A stretch of DNA of 64,000 bases from Siniperca chuatsi (Eukaryota; Chordata; Actinopteri; Centrarchiformes; Sinipercidae), in the NCBI RefSeq assembly GCF_020085105.1, contig NC_058051.1, positions 3,120,001 to 3,184,000 on the forward strand, read 5' to 3'. Below are positions 1-11,499 of this stretch, piece after piece. The translations under genes and the position numbers were made by a program. The notes below the pieces were generated by a model. That model ran no database searches. It was given only the letters and a program-made list of their open reading frames with translations, and was not told the origin of the DNA. Every line of letters begins with the position of its first letter. Position 1 is the first letter of the stretch.

Positions 1-2852
1 TGGAAGCGGGGACAGACAATCGTGCAAACTCACGTGCCGACACACACGTCGTATTCTGCCAAGGTCCAGGCAAGTTCTACAGGAAGGACAAGGCCAAATA
101 CAACAAACCTGGACATGCTGAGGTTAGGCAGTGACAGATAGAGCCAGGCACGAGTCTGAGGCTTTCACACACGCAGAGCACAAGGCCAAGCAGTGACAGA
201 AAGATCTGAGGCCACACACCATCAGACTGGGTTTTTGCTTTTCCCGTGACCTACATTCACCATGTTAGAGGAATTAAGGGTTTGTTGCAGACAAATTGTC
301 GTGACTGACAAGCAGACACCCAGTCCTGTCTCCCTCTGTTTCTCTGCCCTGCGGTTTCCCCTCAGCTGAGTAAGCTGTAGCACTGTTATGTATGCTGTAT
401 ATGAAAAGATGAAAGAGAAACTTGAGAGAAAAAACTTGCAACGCACAGTGGAATCACAAGAAGTGAGTCACCCTCAGAATCACTTTCCTGCAGGGTAAAC
501 TGAATTGAATTCATTAAAACGATGTGACGAAGCGTTCATCTCGACTAATGGAGATGACAAAGCACTCTCTCTGACACCTCTCCCCCATCAATACCAAGAG
601 GCATCAGTGTCACTGTCAGCAAGCAGTGGGCTGAATCTGTCTTTTGTCAGGATGTCAGATGGGAAACATGTTCGAGTAGGCTGCTGAGAGATCTGCCGTT
701 AGGGCTGTTTTAAGGAGGCGTATCGCTCTGTGTGTGTGTGTGTGTGTTGCTTGGTTAACGTGCCAGATTGACTCCAAACTGACAGTCAGAGGGCCGATTC
801 TCTCCCTTCAATCCTCATTTCTGCTGCTTTATTGTTAGAAAAAAGCACAATGGGTGAGCACTGAACAAAGGGGAGAGGAGAGATGACGGATGGCAAACGT
901 TTCCTCAAGAGAGATGGAGAAACATCTCCAATTCCAATGGGACAGGAGAGGGCGGCTGGGGGTCAAAGTGGGGTGAAACCCTGCAAAGGATAAAGGACAG
1001 AGTGTGGAAGAGGAGGGGGGAAAGGGGGTAGATTTGGGGTTATTTGCACCGTCACGGCCCTCACCTAATTTCCATAAATGAATCAGGGACGCGTGTCCTA
1101 CTGTGTTTGTGTTGTACTGGCAGCTGCTGTCTTGTTTGACAAACGCAATGTCTCCGCTACATGTCAGCGAGGGAGTAGCTGCAGCACATTTATTTCTGTC
1201 TGGAGAGATAAATGCATTTTATCAAGCCTTGACTTTCAATCATTTAATCATCTGTGAGCTTGCATTGGATGTATTTCTGGAAAATCCGCTGCACACCAAT
1301 CATGTTTGATTTCCTTTGCTTCAGATGCTTTTCCAGAAACGAAAACTGAAACCCGACTGGTCGGGCAGAATGTGGCTCATTCATGATATTTACAGACAAC
1401 GGCTCTCAGAAGAAGTTGGAGCGCTCACTGACGCATCTGTGCTAGCCATTAAATCCATGTAGAAAAACAGGACATGCAATGAGGTTTAAGGAAACATTTC
1501 AAGTATTTTTGACTATCATTAGTTCATAAATTGTCAAACAATAACATATGAAGTCTCAACTGTCCAGTAAGAACTTATTTACTTTGATAGATAATTGAAG
1601 CAATTACATATATCTCCACTCTGAATCGCATCAGATATACTGTAGGACGAAAAGACCCAGATGATGTTTTACTCAACAATTACTATTCAAAAATAAGTCA
1701 TTTGTCCTGTTTCTAATTCTATGGTAGTTAAGCAGTGTTGAAACACTCAAACTAAATGCAGGTAAATTATTCTGCATGCTTGGGGCAAGTGTTAAGAGGC
1801 TGAAAATGCAAGTGTTCCACCCCAGTGAACTATGGTCTGGCCCAGTTCCAGCAAGATAAACAATTGGCTTTGTTTCACTTTCAACTGACAAAAATATTAC
1901 TGTTTTGTTTTTTGAAACGTTTTCATTTTCAAATGTGCTGCATCCAAGAAGATTTTCTGTCTGCTACTGCCTCCAAACTTTGTGTAGTGCTGCCATCTAG
2001 TGGCTAAACTGTATATGATATTTCCAATTAAAGCAACGTACCCACGGTAAAGGGGTCTGTCCGTAGTTTCTCCTTTTCCCCATAGTAGTATCTAGCTATG
2101 CAGATAGTTTTACTTTGTGTCCAGGTTTTGAGATATCCATCTGTTAAATGTCTGCCTCCAGCCCAACACAATAGAGGTGAAAGGATTTTCTTTTGTGGCA
2201 CTGAAACAGCACATTAAAAAAATGAACAGAAAAGTTTCTCTCCTGACATAGTACCAAGTTAAATGAAATATCAACATAAAGTGTCTTAGGTATTGAGCCA
2301 CCATCCTTGTCATAGATTCTCTGGACCTCAGCTGGAAAGATGAACACCATTCTTCCTAAAGATTTTCCCTAACTTAATGCTGATGGTCGCTATCTAAAAC
2401 ATAGCTCCAAAATCTCCTATGAGTGTTCAACTGGTTTGGGATCTGGTGACGGTGAAGGCCATAGAATATCATAATAACATCATCATTTTCGTACTCATCA
2501 AACCGTGTATTGACTCCTCGTGCCCTGTATGGAAGCATCTGCATCTGTATGTTTCTTCATTAATTTATTTGGGTGTTTCCTTTTGTCACTCATCTGCATC
2601 GAAACACTTCTTCTAAATAAAATGCAAAAAATCAAGTACAGTGATTTCAACACTCTGTTTTGTAGCTCAAAACCAATCCCATCACCCTGCACAGGATGAT
2701 ACAGTACCTGCGTCCACCAGTTCAAGTCTCCTTCTCCTGCCTCGGCTCTCCACGACTGCTGCTGCTGTTGGAGGACCTGCCTGTGTCGCGGTGCAGACTG
2801 TAACTCGGGATAATTCACAGAACAAACTATCAACAGTTTTTAGGTATAAGTA

Positions 2853-3240
2853 GCAGAATCAGAATCAGGTTTATTGCCAAGTAACTTGGAATTTACTAAG
2901 GAATTTGCCTTGGTATTTTGGTGCATAACAATAAACACAGTAAGAAGAGAAAATAAGAAAATAAAAAGCTATAACTGCAAAAGTCAAACAACATAAAATA
3001 TGCCTCTAAATGGCAAACATAGAATAAAACATTAAGAAACATATTATACAAGAACATATTACATCTAATACATCACAAAGATTCAGTAAAATGTAATACA
3101 TGAATCCCATAAATCATTCGAAAAGGAAACAATGATCATAGAAGCTAATACATAAAAAATAGTACATAGAAAAAATAGGAAAGTAAAAAATAATAATATA
3201 TCACTTGCCCAATGACAAAAGCAAGTACAAACTAGCAATG
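2853..3240 (+). repeat. Dispersed fish repeat with LINE-type tail
   Basis: The stretch opens with the phrase AGAATCAGAATCAGGTTTAT. From memory this marks a very abundant teleost repeat, usually assigned to the 3' end of L2/CR1-like non-LTR elements. It runs into A-rich sequence with no open frame. The outer boundaries are approximate. Identification rests on recalled consensus, not on a search. Confidence 0.6.
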
Positions 3241-6200
3241 GGCCATAGACATTTTTTGGATGTGCACTCTATTTATCAATGAGAACAGACCCCTCTGAAA
3301 CAGGAAATAAACATTCTAACCTTCACGAAGGTAGGATTTATTGCTGTTAGACTACATTAGATTTAGCTAGGTGTACCAAGTACACGAGTGTTTTGTACGT
3401 AAAATCTGAATGTGCAGTGTAACTAAAGCTGTCAGATAAATATGTGCCTCTGAATTCTAGAGGAGTTGAAACGAAACGTAACATAGTTTATTAAATGTAC
3501 TTAGTAACTTTCCGCCACTGCAGTTTAAGAAACACTACAGCACAATTGTAATACAAGCATTATCCGCTTAGCTAAAGCATAAAGAATTATAAATGGATAA
3601 TAATTCACGAGCACTTGCTCTTACACAAATGACATTGTCACTCCGAATGTACTTTGACCTGTGTTGGTGTGAGCATGCAGACTGTGAACCCAGGCAGGGT
3701 TAGTGAGCTATGTATTCTTAGGGTTAACACAACATTAGCGTTGAACAATCACACACAGGCACCTGACTGCCTGCCTTATACCACACCGCAGCTGTGGTCT
3801 GCTACATTCCCCTCTTCATTTCCAATAATACGAGCTTAATACTGAGAACCTGTTTTAAGCGGAAAATCAGACCTCACGTCTGTTAACTTTATGACAGTGG
3901 GAAGTTCTATTAATATCTATTAAACTCACTAAGACAATATAATAGAATATATAAGAGTCAAAGAACATTTGTTTGGCTTTGTTTGAGTTTCTGAAGTTTA
4001 GTCATGCCTGCAGAGTTGCTGAATTAAGTTTAAGCACATCAGAGATTTCAAACTAAAAAAAGCACTATTTATATGTTTTTCTCTATATATAAATAACATA
4101 AAAAGGTTTATTGTACATTTTAATACGACCTAAGCTGTGTTTAGGGTTAGAGTATTTTGGGACGCTCACCCAGCCAAGCAGTGTGGGGTTACTATGAACA
4201 AGCCTGTCCTTATCTGACCCCTGGGACTCTCCTCCCCTTCTCCTCCTGTCTCTGCTGTGCTGCTGGTGACTGCTGGCCCCTGAGAGGCCCCTGCTCCTGG
4301 GCTCACCGCCAGACAACTATGGGACAATGGTGGCCTGGTGCCAACCTGCACTTGTGGAGGCGTTAGTTATGGTCAAATGTTGCAGCTTATCTCTATCTTT
4401 CTTTACTTTCTTATTTCCACAAACCTCCGTCTAACTTTCTCACACACATGCGCACGCTCTCACATTCCCCGCCTACTGTAAAATATAGTCCCCTCTGTGT
4501 CCTACTGTAACCTCACCTAAAGCGACCCCGTCGTCTCTGCTCTGTCTGCACAAGAGCTGTGATGAGAGCGTGGAGGAGAGTGAGAAGGGTGAATGAGAGG
4601 GAAATGAGAGAGAAAGTATCTTTGTGTTCTGCAGCTAAACTCAACCCACTATCTCTTTCTGACTCCGCCAGTCCTGTCACATGCTTTGTTAGATTGTTTA
4701 CTTGCACTGGTCTGGTCTCTCCCTCTTCCAAGCTCCCTCCCTCTCCCTCTCCCTCTCTCTCTCTCTTCTTCCCATCCAGCCTGTCTTACCCGCCCACCAG
4801 TAGGTTCCTGCTTAATGGTATGTGGCGATAAGAGCAGAGAAGAAACAGGAAAGAAGGCCTAAACACCCCTTTTTTCTCAAGATTTGGTCTTTTGCTGTTG
4901 CATCTTCTAATCCTGCAGTTTCACTTTCTTCAGACTAACGTGAGTATCTGTCTTTGTCGAATCAAATGAACAGACTATAATGGTGTTTGGCAAGGAGTAT
5001 TTGATGGGATGGCGGAGGGACAGACCCCCCCCCCACTCCCTTAACCCGGCACAGCTAGGGAGAGTGGCGGACGTGCAGAAAAGATAGTAAACCATGACAC
5101 AGATCGAGCTGAGAGATTAGAACTGCATAAATGTGCAGCAGCTGTGTTAGTATAGGAAGCTAAAATTGCTCTAGAGACAGAATGAAGTATGTCAAACCTG
5201 TTGGTTCTATATTCATACCAGAAAAAAAAACATTATCTAGTCCTTAAGAAGACTGCTCCCTATAATTGCATGCCATTTGTGACCCTGTAGGGATAAAACA
5301 CTTGCTGTTTCTTCACAGTGTTTAAAAAAGTATATGCAACATGAAGGCTGGATGATATTTCTTATTGAAGGCAATAGAAAGAATTCAGCAAAGAGTGTAT
5401 GGTTTAAAGTAAGTCACTTACAGTATTTGTATTTAAATAGGTGTTAGTGAAACACGTTAAATGTTTCTGTTTACTTCTGTCCCTCTCAGAAGGTCAGCTC
5501 GGACTCTTAAATTGACTAACTGCCAATTTCCGCCATTTTCATTTGCTGTGTGTGTGTGTAACAAGCCACAGAACGACAGGTGAAAAGACAAACACAAAAG
5601 CAATACGAGAGAAACTTGTTAAACAAAATTTAAACATTACTTAGAAACTGAAAATCACAGACTGTGAACATGGACAACATGGTTAATGCACTGTATGATG
5701 TATTAATATGATTTGTTGCATATCACTGACCCTCAAATTCATCTGGTACTTTCACGTAGGACACAAATGTGAACTTATTTATTTTCACAGATCGTATCTG
5801 AACTATCATAGGTCACAAACTTGAATTGTATTTTAGTGGCTGCTTTTTCATGTTACGTTACACTGCAGTGTGTTTAACAGTAAAAGCTAATGAGGTGGCC
5901 AGACTGCCAAAGACAGGATTTGGCGCTCATCCAGGCCACCTTCATAAAGCACTGAATCTTCTGATTCACTGTTGTGAATGACAACACACAGAGAGATAAG
6001 TATGTCCACTGTTTGAAGGATCGTTATATATAATATAATTGTCTTTTTTTTTTTTTTTGCCTTAATGAACTGTTGGTTGTAGTTATTGCTGCCTTTAAGT
6101 GCTCTTCTGAGAGTCATAAATACAACTTGTTGTGCATTCCAGTGCTTTTGTCCTGCTTACAATACAATTTACTTTGTAACAAAATAAGACTGTATGTGGG

Positions 6201-6294
6201 CTTAGCGTTTACTGTCCAAGGTTAGTTGTTGTACACATAAACAAAACTATCAGTTAAGTGTAAAATACTTTAAACAATATGTTCTATATATAAT

Positions 6295-6338
6295 ATTCGC
6301 TTCAGACAAAAGCATCTGCCAAATAAATAAATGTAAAA
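6295..6338 (+). repeat. SINE/LINE tail fragment
   Basis: The string TCGCTTCAGACAAAAGCATC followed by TGCCAAATAAATAAATGTAA matches the widespread fish SINE/LINE 3' tail (CTTTGGATAAAAGCGTCTGC type) with a few substitutions. No tRNA-like head is visible upstream, so only the tail survives. Confidence 0.55.
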
Positions 6339-6905
6339 TTCAGCACTTCTACCTTAATTTGGAACCTTAAAACAGGCCCCCTAAATTGTTCATATTACAT
6401 GACAATTTCCAAAGTAGGGTTCATATCATGGGAGAATGTACCAGCTACAATATTACTTTTTAAAAATTATTTCCGACAGCACTTGAAGGCAGCATTAGTG
6501 TCAGCTGCGCTAGTTGCACAAGCTGAATTTAATAACTTAATTTAGCCTACACATTTCAAGGAATTAGTCCTCAACTCTACACAAATCTTTAACACCTAAC
6601 TCAGTCACCCTCATGTGAATGTAGGTCACCCCTCGTTTATGACTCCTAAATAAGCTACTGAAGCATTTGACTGTGTGCAGCCCTAGTTGTTTTCTTCCAT
6701 CCAGCTTAGCTCATTTAAAGAAGTCAATTGTATGCGTTTATTTTTGCATTAAGTCTTTATCGTTTATTAAACTAAGATGAGGACTACTGATAACTGGCCA
6801 CAGCAGCTTCCAAGATGTTTACCTACAGGTAGTTGAAAGCAACGCCTGTATTGTTGAAATATGTATTAAACCTGTACATTTCTGTCCCTGCCGACCCGTT
6901 TTCAG

Positions 6906-9476
6906 ATGCTCCACCTTACTGCAGGGCGCGTGGGAAGCCTCGTGGCCAGGCGCGCGACACTGGCCCTGACCACCAGCAGCGCGAGGATGGCGAGCCACGG
7001 GCACGGTACCATGACACCAATGTGTTTTTCACATCCGCCATTTAACTTACTGCCTCTTTGAGTGGAACAGTAGAAGCTCCTCGTGTAGGAAAGTCAGTCT
7101 TTTCTGGATAAACTGTCAGAATGAGGAGTCGGGATGTTTTTCAAATGTCTCCGTAATGTACCGGGTCAAAGTTGATTAGCCAATGACAGGTATTACAGGT
7201 GTTATACGAAATTCTGTGACCCATGATTTCATGACCCACAGTTTTTAGATGTAAGGGAGAAAAATGACCCCATACAAGGTCCGCCAACTCTCACGCATTG
7301 ACCGTGACAGGTATGTGGCTCTCTGTAGAGCACTAACATCAGTTAATATCTGGTCGACCCTTATTGGACCCTTTTTGTATATGTTAATCCTCGACCGTCG
7401 CAGAATTTGGTGTAACACCTGTACATATTTTTCCAAAAAGCTTACCTGGAGATTGTTAATGTGGAGGTTTGCTGGTACAAAGCTAAAGAACGCAGCAAAG
7501 GTTGACAGTAGTAGGTTAAGCTGCATGAAAACAGTCATTCTCAGTGTTTTATGTACCTTTTTCTGTTATTGAGAAGGCCTATGTACCACAACAGGAGGCC
7601 TCTGTCTAATGTGGCCCAAAAACCAGCAGATGGCGCTATTGTACCATCATGACTAGACATCCATATAGAGAGATGGTCCTTTGGGCTATTGTGTTTGATC
7701 AAGTGTAGGACACATGAGAGAAAATGTTACTATTTTCCAGCCAGGGTTTTAAGAATTTCTCTTGACTGTACATTGTTGCAGCAGTTGGTTCCAAAAGTGA
7801 CTCGTCCTGTCTCTGTCCATCCAGAGGTGGCAGAGTCAGTGGACATGTCTCAGCCGATGTACTGCGACCGTCTGGACACCCCTCTGCCTGACAGGCCCTA
7901 CAAAGATGTGCTGACTGGTGCTGACAAGAGCCTGAAACAGAAAGAGAAAGGGCCCTGGAGCCAGCTGACCAAAGAGGAGAAGATTGCCTGTAGGTTCTCC
8001 TTTACTCACAGGCTGCGACAGCAGACAATACAGCCAAAGCCACACAGCAACAAGTTTGAAAACGCATCTAAAATGAATATAGTACACTCAATAATCATAC
8101 GAGACCACCATCCCTTTTTAGAAGCACAGGGCAACCAGTACATTTACTGAACTATATTTACAGTAAGGACAATTCTGAGGTACTTTAGTTAAGTATTCGA
8201 ATTTTACGCTACATTATACCTTTACTCCACTACATTTCAGAGTAGTGGAGTACTGTAGTTTTTACTCAACTACCTTTTATCTGATAGTTACTCTACAGAT
8301 TAAGATTTTAAAAACCTATAATGAGCATATAAAATACAATGAATTGTTATACAGTAAATGAAACCGCCCAGCAGTATATGAAGTAGCTAGAATACTACAT
8401 GTTATGTTATTGCATCAGTAACAATCAATTATATCTAATATATCTGTCAGAGGCCATTTTGACTGCATAGGGAGTACTTTTTACTTTTAATATCAAAAGT
8501 ACATTTTGCTGATAGTACTCCTGTACATAGTAAAATTTTAAATGACAGAACTTTTACAGAATGGTATTGCTACATTTACTTCTGGATCTGAATACTCCAC
8601 AGACAATCACACCATAATCCAGTGTGTAATCTAATAAATCATCAGAACAAGAGAAGAAAGCAGAAATATTTCCATATAGCATTAATGGTACACTTCCCCA
8701 GTGTACCGGCTGGCGTTCTGTCAGACCTACCCAGAGATGAAGCAGCTGACAGGAGAGTGGAAGACTGTTGTGGGCGGTATCTTCATCTTTCTGGGCTTCA
8801 CTGGCCTGGTGGTCTGGTGGCAGAGAGTCTATGGTAAATCTGCCTTTTTATACTATGAAAGGAAAACTCCAACTCTTACCTTTTTTTTGCCTCAACATCA
8901 CACACACTTGGTGCCACTGTCTCTTACCAGGCGCAGACCTTTTTCACAGCAGACATTTTCACTTGTCATAACAGACAAAGCACAGCTGTAACTAACAGCA
9001 TTAACGATGGCTCTGTTCCTTTTAAGTATCCCAGTAAGCCATTCCAGTTAGCCAGCATGCACAATACCAGAGCCCTGGAACTAACTTATCTAAATGGACT
9101 TCAGGCTTTGATGTTGTGAGTTACACACAGTGTTTGACAGGTCAAAATGTCTGCTGTGAGAAAGGTCTATTACCAGAATAAAACGTCAATCACAGCATTT
9201 TTAAAAAAAAAAATTTTGTGAAGCATCGTGTCAATAGGCATGTTTTTTTTTTTTTTTTTTGTTTTTTTTTAATATACTGACTGCACTACAGAGTTCATTC
9301 AAGTGTTACATACTGTATGTCTCTATTCCTTGTTTGCTCTAGTCTACCCTGAGCGCCCCAGGACCTTTGAGGACGAGTGGCAGGCCAAACAGCTCAAGAG
9401 GATGTTGGACATGAGGGTCAACCCCATTGAAGGCTTCTCAGCCAAGTGGGACTATGAGAAGGGCCAGTGGAAGTAA
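6906..9476 (+). CDS. cox4i2: Cytochrome c oxidase subunit 4 isoform 2, mitochondrial (four coding exons)
   Basis: Subunit 4 is a nuclear-encoded, single-pass subunit of respiratory complex IV in the inner mitochondrial membrane. Coding exons are 6906-7005, 7825-7989, 8702-8833 and 9343-9476. All introns are GT-AG and phase 1, and the joined frame is 531 nt, or 176 aa. Residues 1 to about 30 are rich in Arg, Ala, Ser and Thr and lack acidic residues, as in a mitochondrial targeting peptide. Residues about 110-128 ([19 protein letters not shown]) form the membrane helix, and the C-terminus carries the family signature [10 protein letters not shown]...[10 protein letters not shown]. Isoform 2 is favoured over isoform 1 by C47 in MYCDRLD, by LYRLAF and [11 protein letters not shown] (closer to human COX4I2), and by bcl2l1 lying next door. 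The start codon directly follows a good acceptor (CCCGTTTTCAG), so a non-coding exon probably lies upstream. The isoform call would change if a tree placed it with cox4i1. Confidence 0.93.
7006..7824 (+). other. cox4i2 intron 1 with unassigned open frames
   Basis: The intron runs from GTACCA to a CATCCAG acceptor. Its middle (7245-7572) is open on both strands: a 102-aa frame on + (7264-7572) and a 97-aa frame on - (7245-7538). Neither resembles a protein I know. Overlapping open frames on both strands can mark a relic of a mobile element, but this one could be chance. Confidence 0.4.
8165..8600. repeat. Dispersed repeat in cox4i2 intron 2
   Basis: Repeated variants of 'tactttTACTCcactacattt' and 'aaaagtacattttgctgatagtactcctgtac', ending near 'ctggatctgaatact', match a very common teleost non-autonomous repeat as I recall it. 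It fills most of intron 2 (7990-8701) and has no coding capacity. Boundaries are approximate. Confidence 0.6.
8935..9168. mobile_element. Fold-back MITE, copy 1 (cox4i2 intron 3)
   Basis: The element starts AGACCTTTTTCACAGCAGAC and ends with the near-perfect reverse complement GTCTGCTGTGAGAAAGGTCT, giving terminal inverted repeats of about 40 bp around a ~150-bp non-coding core. A related copy lies at 10384-10606, just 3' of the gene. Size, inverted termini and lack of an open frame fit a miniature inverted-repeat element. The superfamily is not determined. Confidence 0.7.
9241..9270 (+). repeat. Poly-T tract in cox4i2 intron 3
   Basis: A T-run of about 28 bases with one G lies roughly 75 bases before the exon 4 acceptor. 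It may serve as an extended polypyrimidine tract or be the tail of an inserted element. Confidence 0.6.
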
Positions 9477-9756
9477 AGAGACGGCCGGACTGTGGCTGAG
9501 GCTGGGACAGAGTCCGGACCTGTCGCCTCAGAGCATGGATTTCCACTCTGTGAAGCTGCTGTTGAAGTCAGTCTCAATTTGAATGTTGCATTATAACTGT
9601 TAAAACCACTAGAAAGATGGAGCGTATCCACCGTCAACATCTCTGGGGTCATTTTACTCTGTGCCACCTCTGGCTCTCAGTCAGTAGCCTCTTCTCCAAC
9701 CACTGCAGCCTGCTGTCATGGTGATAACTGTGTCCGTCCTGTTGAAGCCTTATGAT

Positions 9757-9762
9757 AATAAA
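9757..9762 (+). terminator. cox4i2: cox4i2 polyadenylation signal
   Basis: A canonical AATAAA lies 281 bases after the TAA stop, followed by TG/T-rich sequence (TTTTGCTTATGTCTCTGTCC). This gives a 3' UTR of about 300 bases, typical for a small housekeeping gene. Confidence 0.8.
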
Positions 9763-10383
9763 GTTTTGCTTATGTCTCTGTCCAACTCCCTTATTGTCTG
9801 GAGTAAGCTCTGCTCAACTGCACAAACATTGTATTGTTTAGTGATTTTTAAATTTTGCAGGACAATTATTTGAAATTAAGTATTTTATACTTACTTTGGT
9901 AAAGTACTTCTTCAGCCACTGCATTTCACCAACTACTGGGAGGTGCTTTTAAAAATAACATACACAGAAACATGGAGAAGACTTAGAAAGCAACAAAATC
10001 ACAACATTAATTCATAATTATAAAAGTTAACATTTGAAACAAGAGCAACTTGGTTTCAAAATAAGAACAAAAGGCTAGTTTTAAATAATCCAACAGAGGT
10101 TATGTATTTATTGTGTGACAGTACGTTATTCCAATCAAAAGGAATGCTTTACCTGTTTCTGTAGAGGCAGAGCTGAGTGTCTTAACAAATACACGGATGT
10201 ACAGTATATGGCTCTACACTGCTTAAAATAAACTGGGTTACACACACACACACATCACAATGATAGGTATGAAACTGACATTTCAAAATAAATCTACATA
10301 AACTATTATAACATTTAAAGGTAAAGGATGGGACTTAGAGGTATTAAGATGTGTTTTTCCTGACATTCTGCCAAATGAAGAGC

Positions 10384-10606
10384 TATGTCTTTCATAGCAG
10401 ACATTTTGACTTGTCACAATAGGTAAAGCACAGGTGTTAATAACAATGACTCCATTCCATTAAGTGTCCCAGTAAGACAGCATGCAAAATAGCAGAGCCC
10501 CAAACTGCAGAATCTAAATGGAATGCAGTTGTTATTAATGTTATTGATTACACCTGTGCTTTTCCTGCTGTGACATGTCAATATGTCTTCTGTGAAAAAG
10601 GTCTGT
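10384..10606. mobile_element. Fold-back MITE, copy 2 (3' of cox4i2)
   Basis: This copy has the same layout as the element at 8935-9168. It starts near GTCTTTCATAGCAGACATTT and ends ATGTCTTCTGTGAAAAAGGT. The cores also align: 'CCCAGTAAG', 'AGCATGCA', 'AGAGCCC' and 'ATCTAAATGGA' occur in the same order in both. No open frame is present. Confidence 0.7.
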
Positions 10607-10620
10607 ATCTTGCTCTTTTA

Positions 10621-11144
10621 GCCATGCTAGTGGCATGGCTCTATGGATGGCAGCGTCGGTCTGTTGGTCGGTCCATCACTTTGGTCCAGACTAAAATACA
10701 TCAACAACTATTGACGTTCATGGTCCCCGGGGGATGAATTCTGCTGACATTGGTGAGCCCCTGACTTTTTTTCTAGCGCCACCATGAGGTTGACATTTGT
10801 GGATTGCTATGAAATTTGGTTCGGACGTTCATTTCTCCCTCAGGATGAGCTGTTATCACTTTGGTGATCCGCTGACTTTTCATCTAGCGCCATCATCTGG
10901 TCAAAATTTTAATTTGTCTAATACTTTGGTTTATACCTGCAAAACTAATGACATTCCCATCAGCCTCAGCTGTACTTTGTGTTTAGTGCTAATTAGCAAA
11001 CGCTGGCATGTGAAACAATAGCAACACACTGCCTGCTTAGCATCAGCATGTTAGCATTATCATTGTGAGCATGTTAGTATGCTGACGCTAGCATTTAGCT
11101 CAAAGCACGGCTGTGCCTACAGCACAGAGTATAGCTATGGCCCC
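10621..11144 (-). mobile_element. Non-autonomous dispersed element (GCCATGCTAG family), copy 1
   Basis: The element begins GCCATGCTAGTGGCATGGCT. Internal phrases include 'TTTGGTCCAGACT', 'GCGCCACCATGAGGTTGACAT', 'GTGCTAATTAGCAAA' and 'AGCATGTTAGCATT'. The same phrases occur in reverse complement at 36111-36650. From memory this is a high-copy percomorph repeat without coding capacity. Minus is assigned only because it is inverted relative to the other copy. Confidence 0.7.
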
Positions 11145-11493
11145 TTAGTCTTGTTAAATGTTAGACAATATAACTAAGTTTATTAGAGTATAGCATTTAT
11201 TCTTGGAACGTGAAACTAAAACCAAATGTATAAAATGAGTACTGTTTGTCTGCATTTCCTTTTCACATTAATTGTAATGATTAACCTCTTTACATGAGTC
11301 ACATCAGTTGAGCCGTCACTTTGGGCATAAAATTAACTTTCTTCCGGCTGATGTCTTCTTCTGGAAATACCTTGAATATTTAACAGCGTGTATTAATGGG
11401 CAACTCTTCATGCATGCACGCTTTAACACACCCACCCACTACCCAAGACTTTGGAAAAGACACGACAGACTCAGTATATCTTCCAACATGGGC

Positions 11494-11499
11494 TTTATT
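11494..11499 (-). terminator. bcl2l1: Candidate distal polyadenylation signal of bcl2l1
   Basis: TTTATT on the plus strand is AATAAA on the minus strand. The AT-rich, repeat-free sequence that follows it upstream (11500-11870) looks like a 3' UTR end. If used, the bcl2l1 3' UTR would be about 4.2 kb and would include the repeats at 13.4-14.1 kb. A nearer weak alternative is ATTAAA (minus) at 14763-14768. Neither can be confirmed without transcripts. Confidence 0.35.

Larger units (their letters stand above)
1..6832. other. Non-coding upstream region of cox4i2
   Basis: I see no convincing gene here. The open frames are short and low in complexity, and none resembles a known protein. The region contains a short (TG)n run near 731-746, a CT-rich tract near 4735-4770, a C-run near 5026-5034, a poly-T near 6045-6058 and two repeat fragments listed separately. 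ID1, which flanks COX4I2 in human, was not found. A possible non-coding first exon of cox4i2 could end at about 6832, where CCTACAG is followed by GTAGTT, but no promoter element could be fixed. The stretch around 1040-1330 is free of simple repeats and could hold a regulatory element. Confidence 0.5.

Noticed and set aside
4159..4171. GGACGCTCACCC as a possible oxygen-responsive element (GGACGTTCCCACG) upstream of cox4i2
   Set aside because: Several mismatches to the known element and 2.7 kb from the start codon with no mapped transcription start; not supportable.
10824..10836. GGACGTTCATTTC resembling the same oxygen-responsive element
   Set aside because: Lies inside a dispersed repeat copy downstream of cox4i2, and only the first seven bases match.
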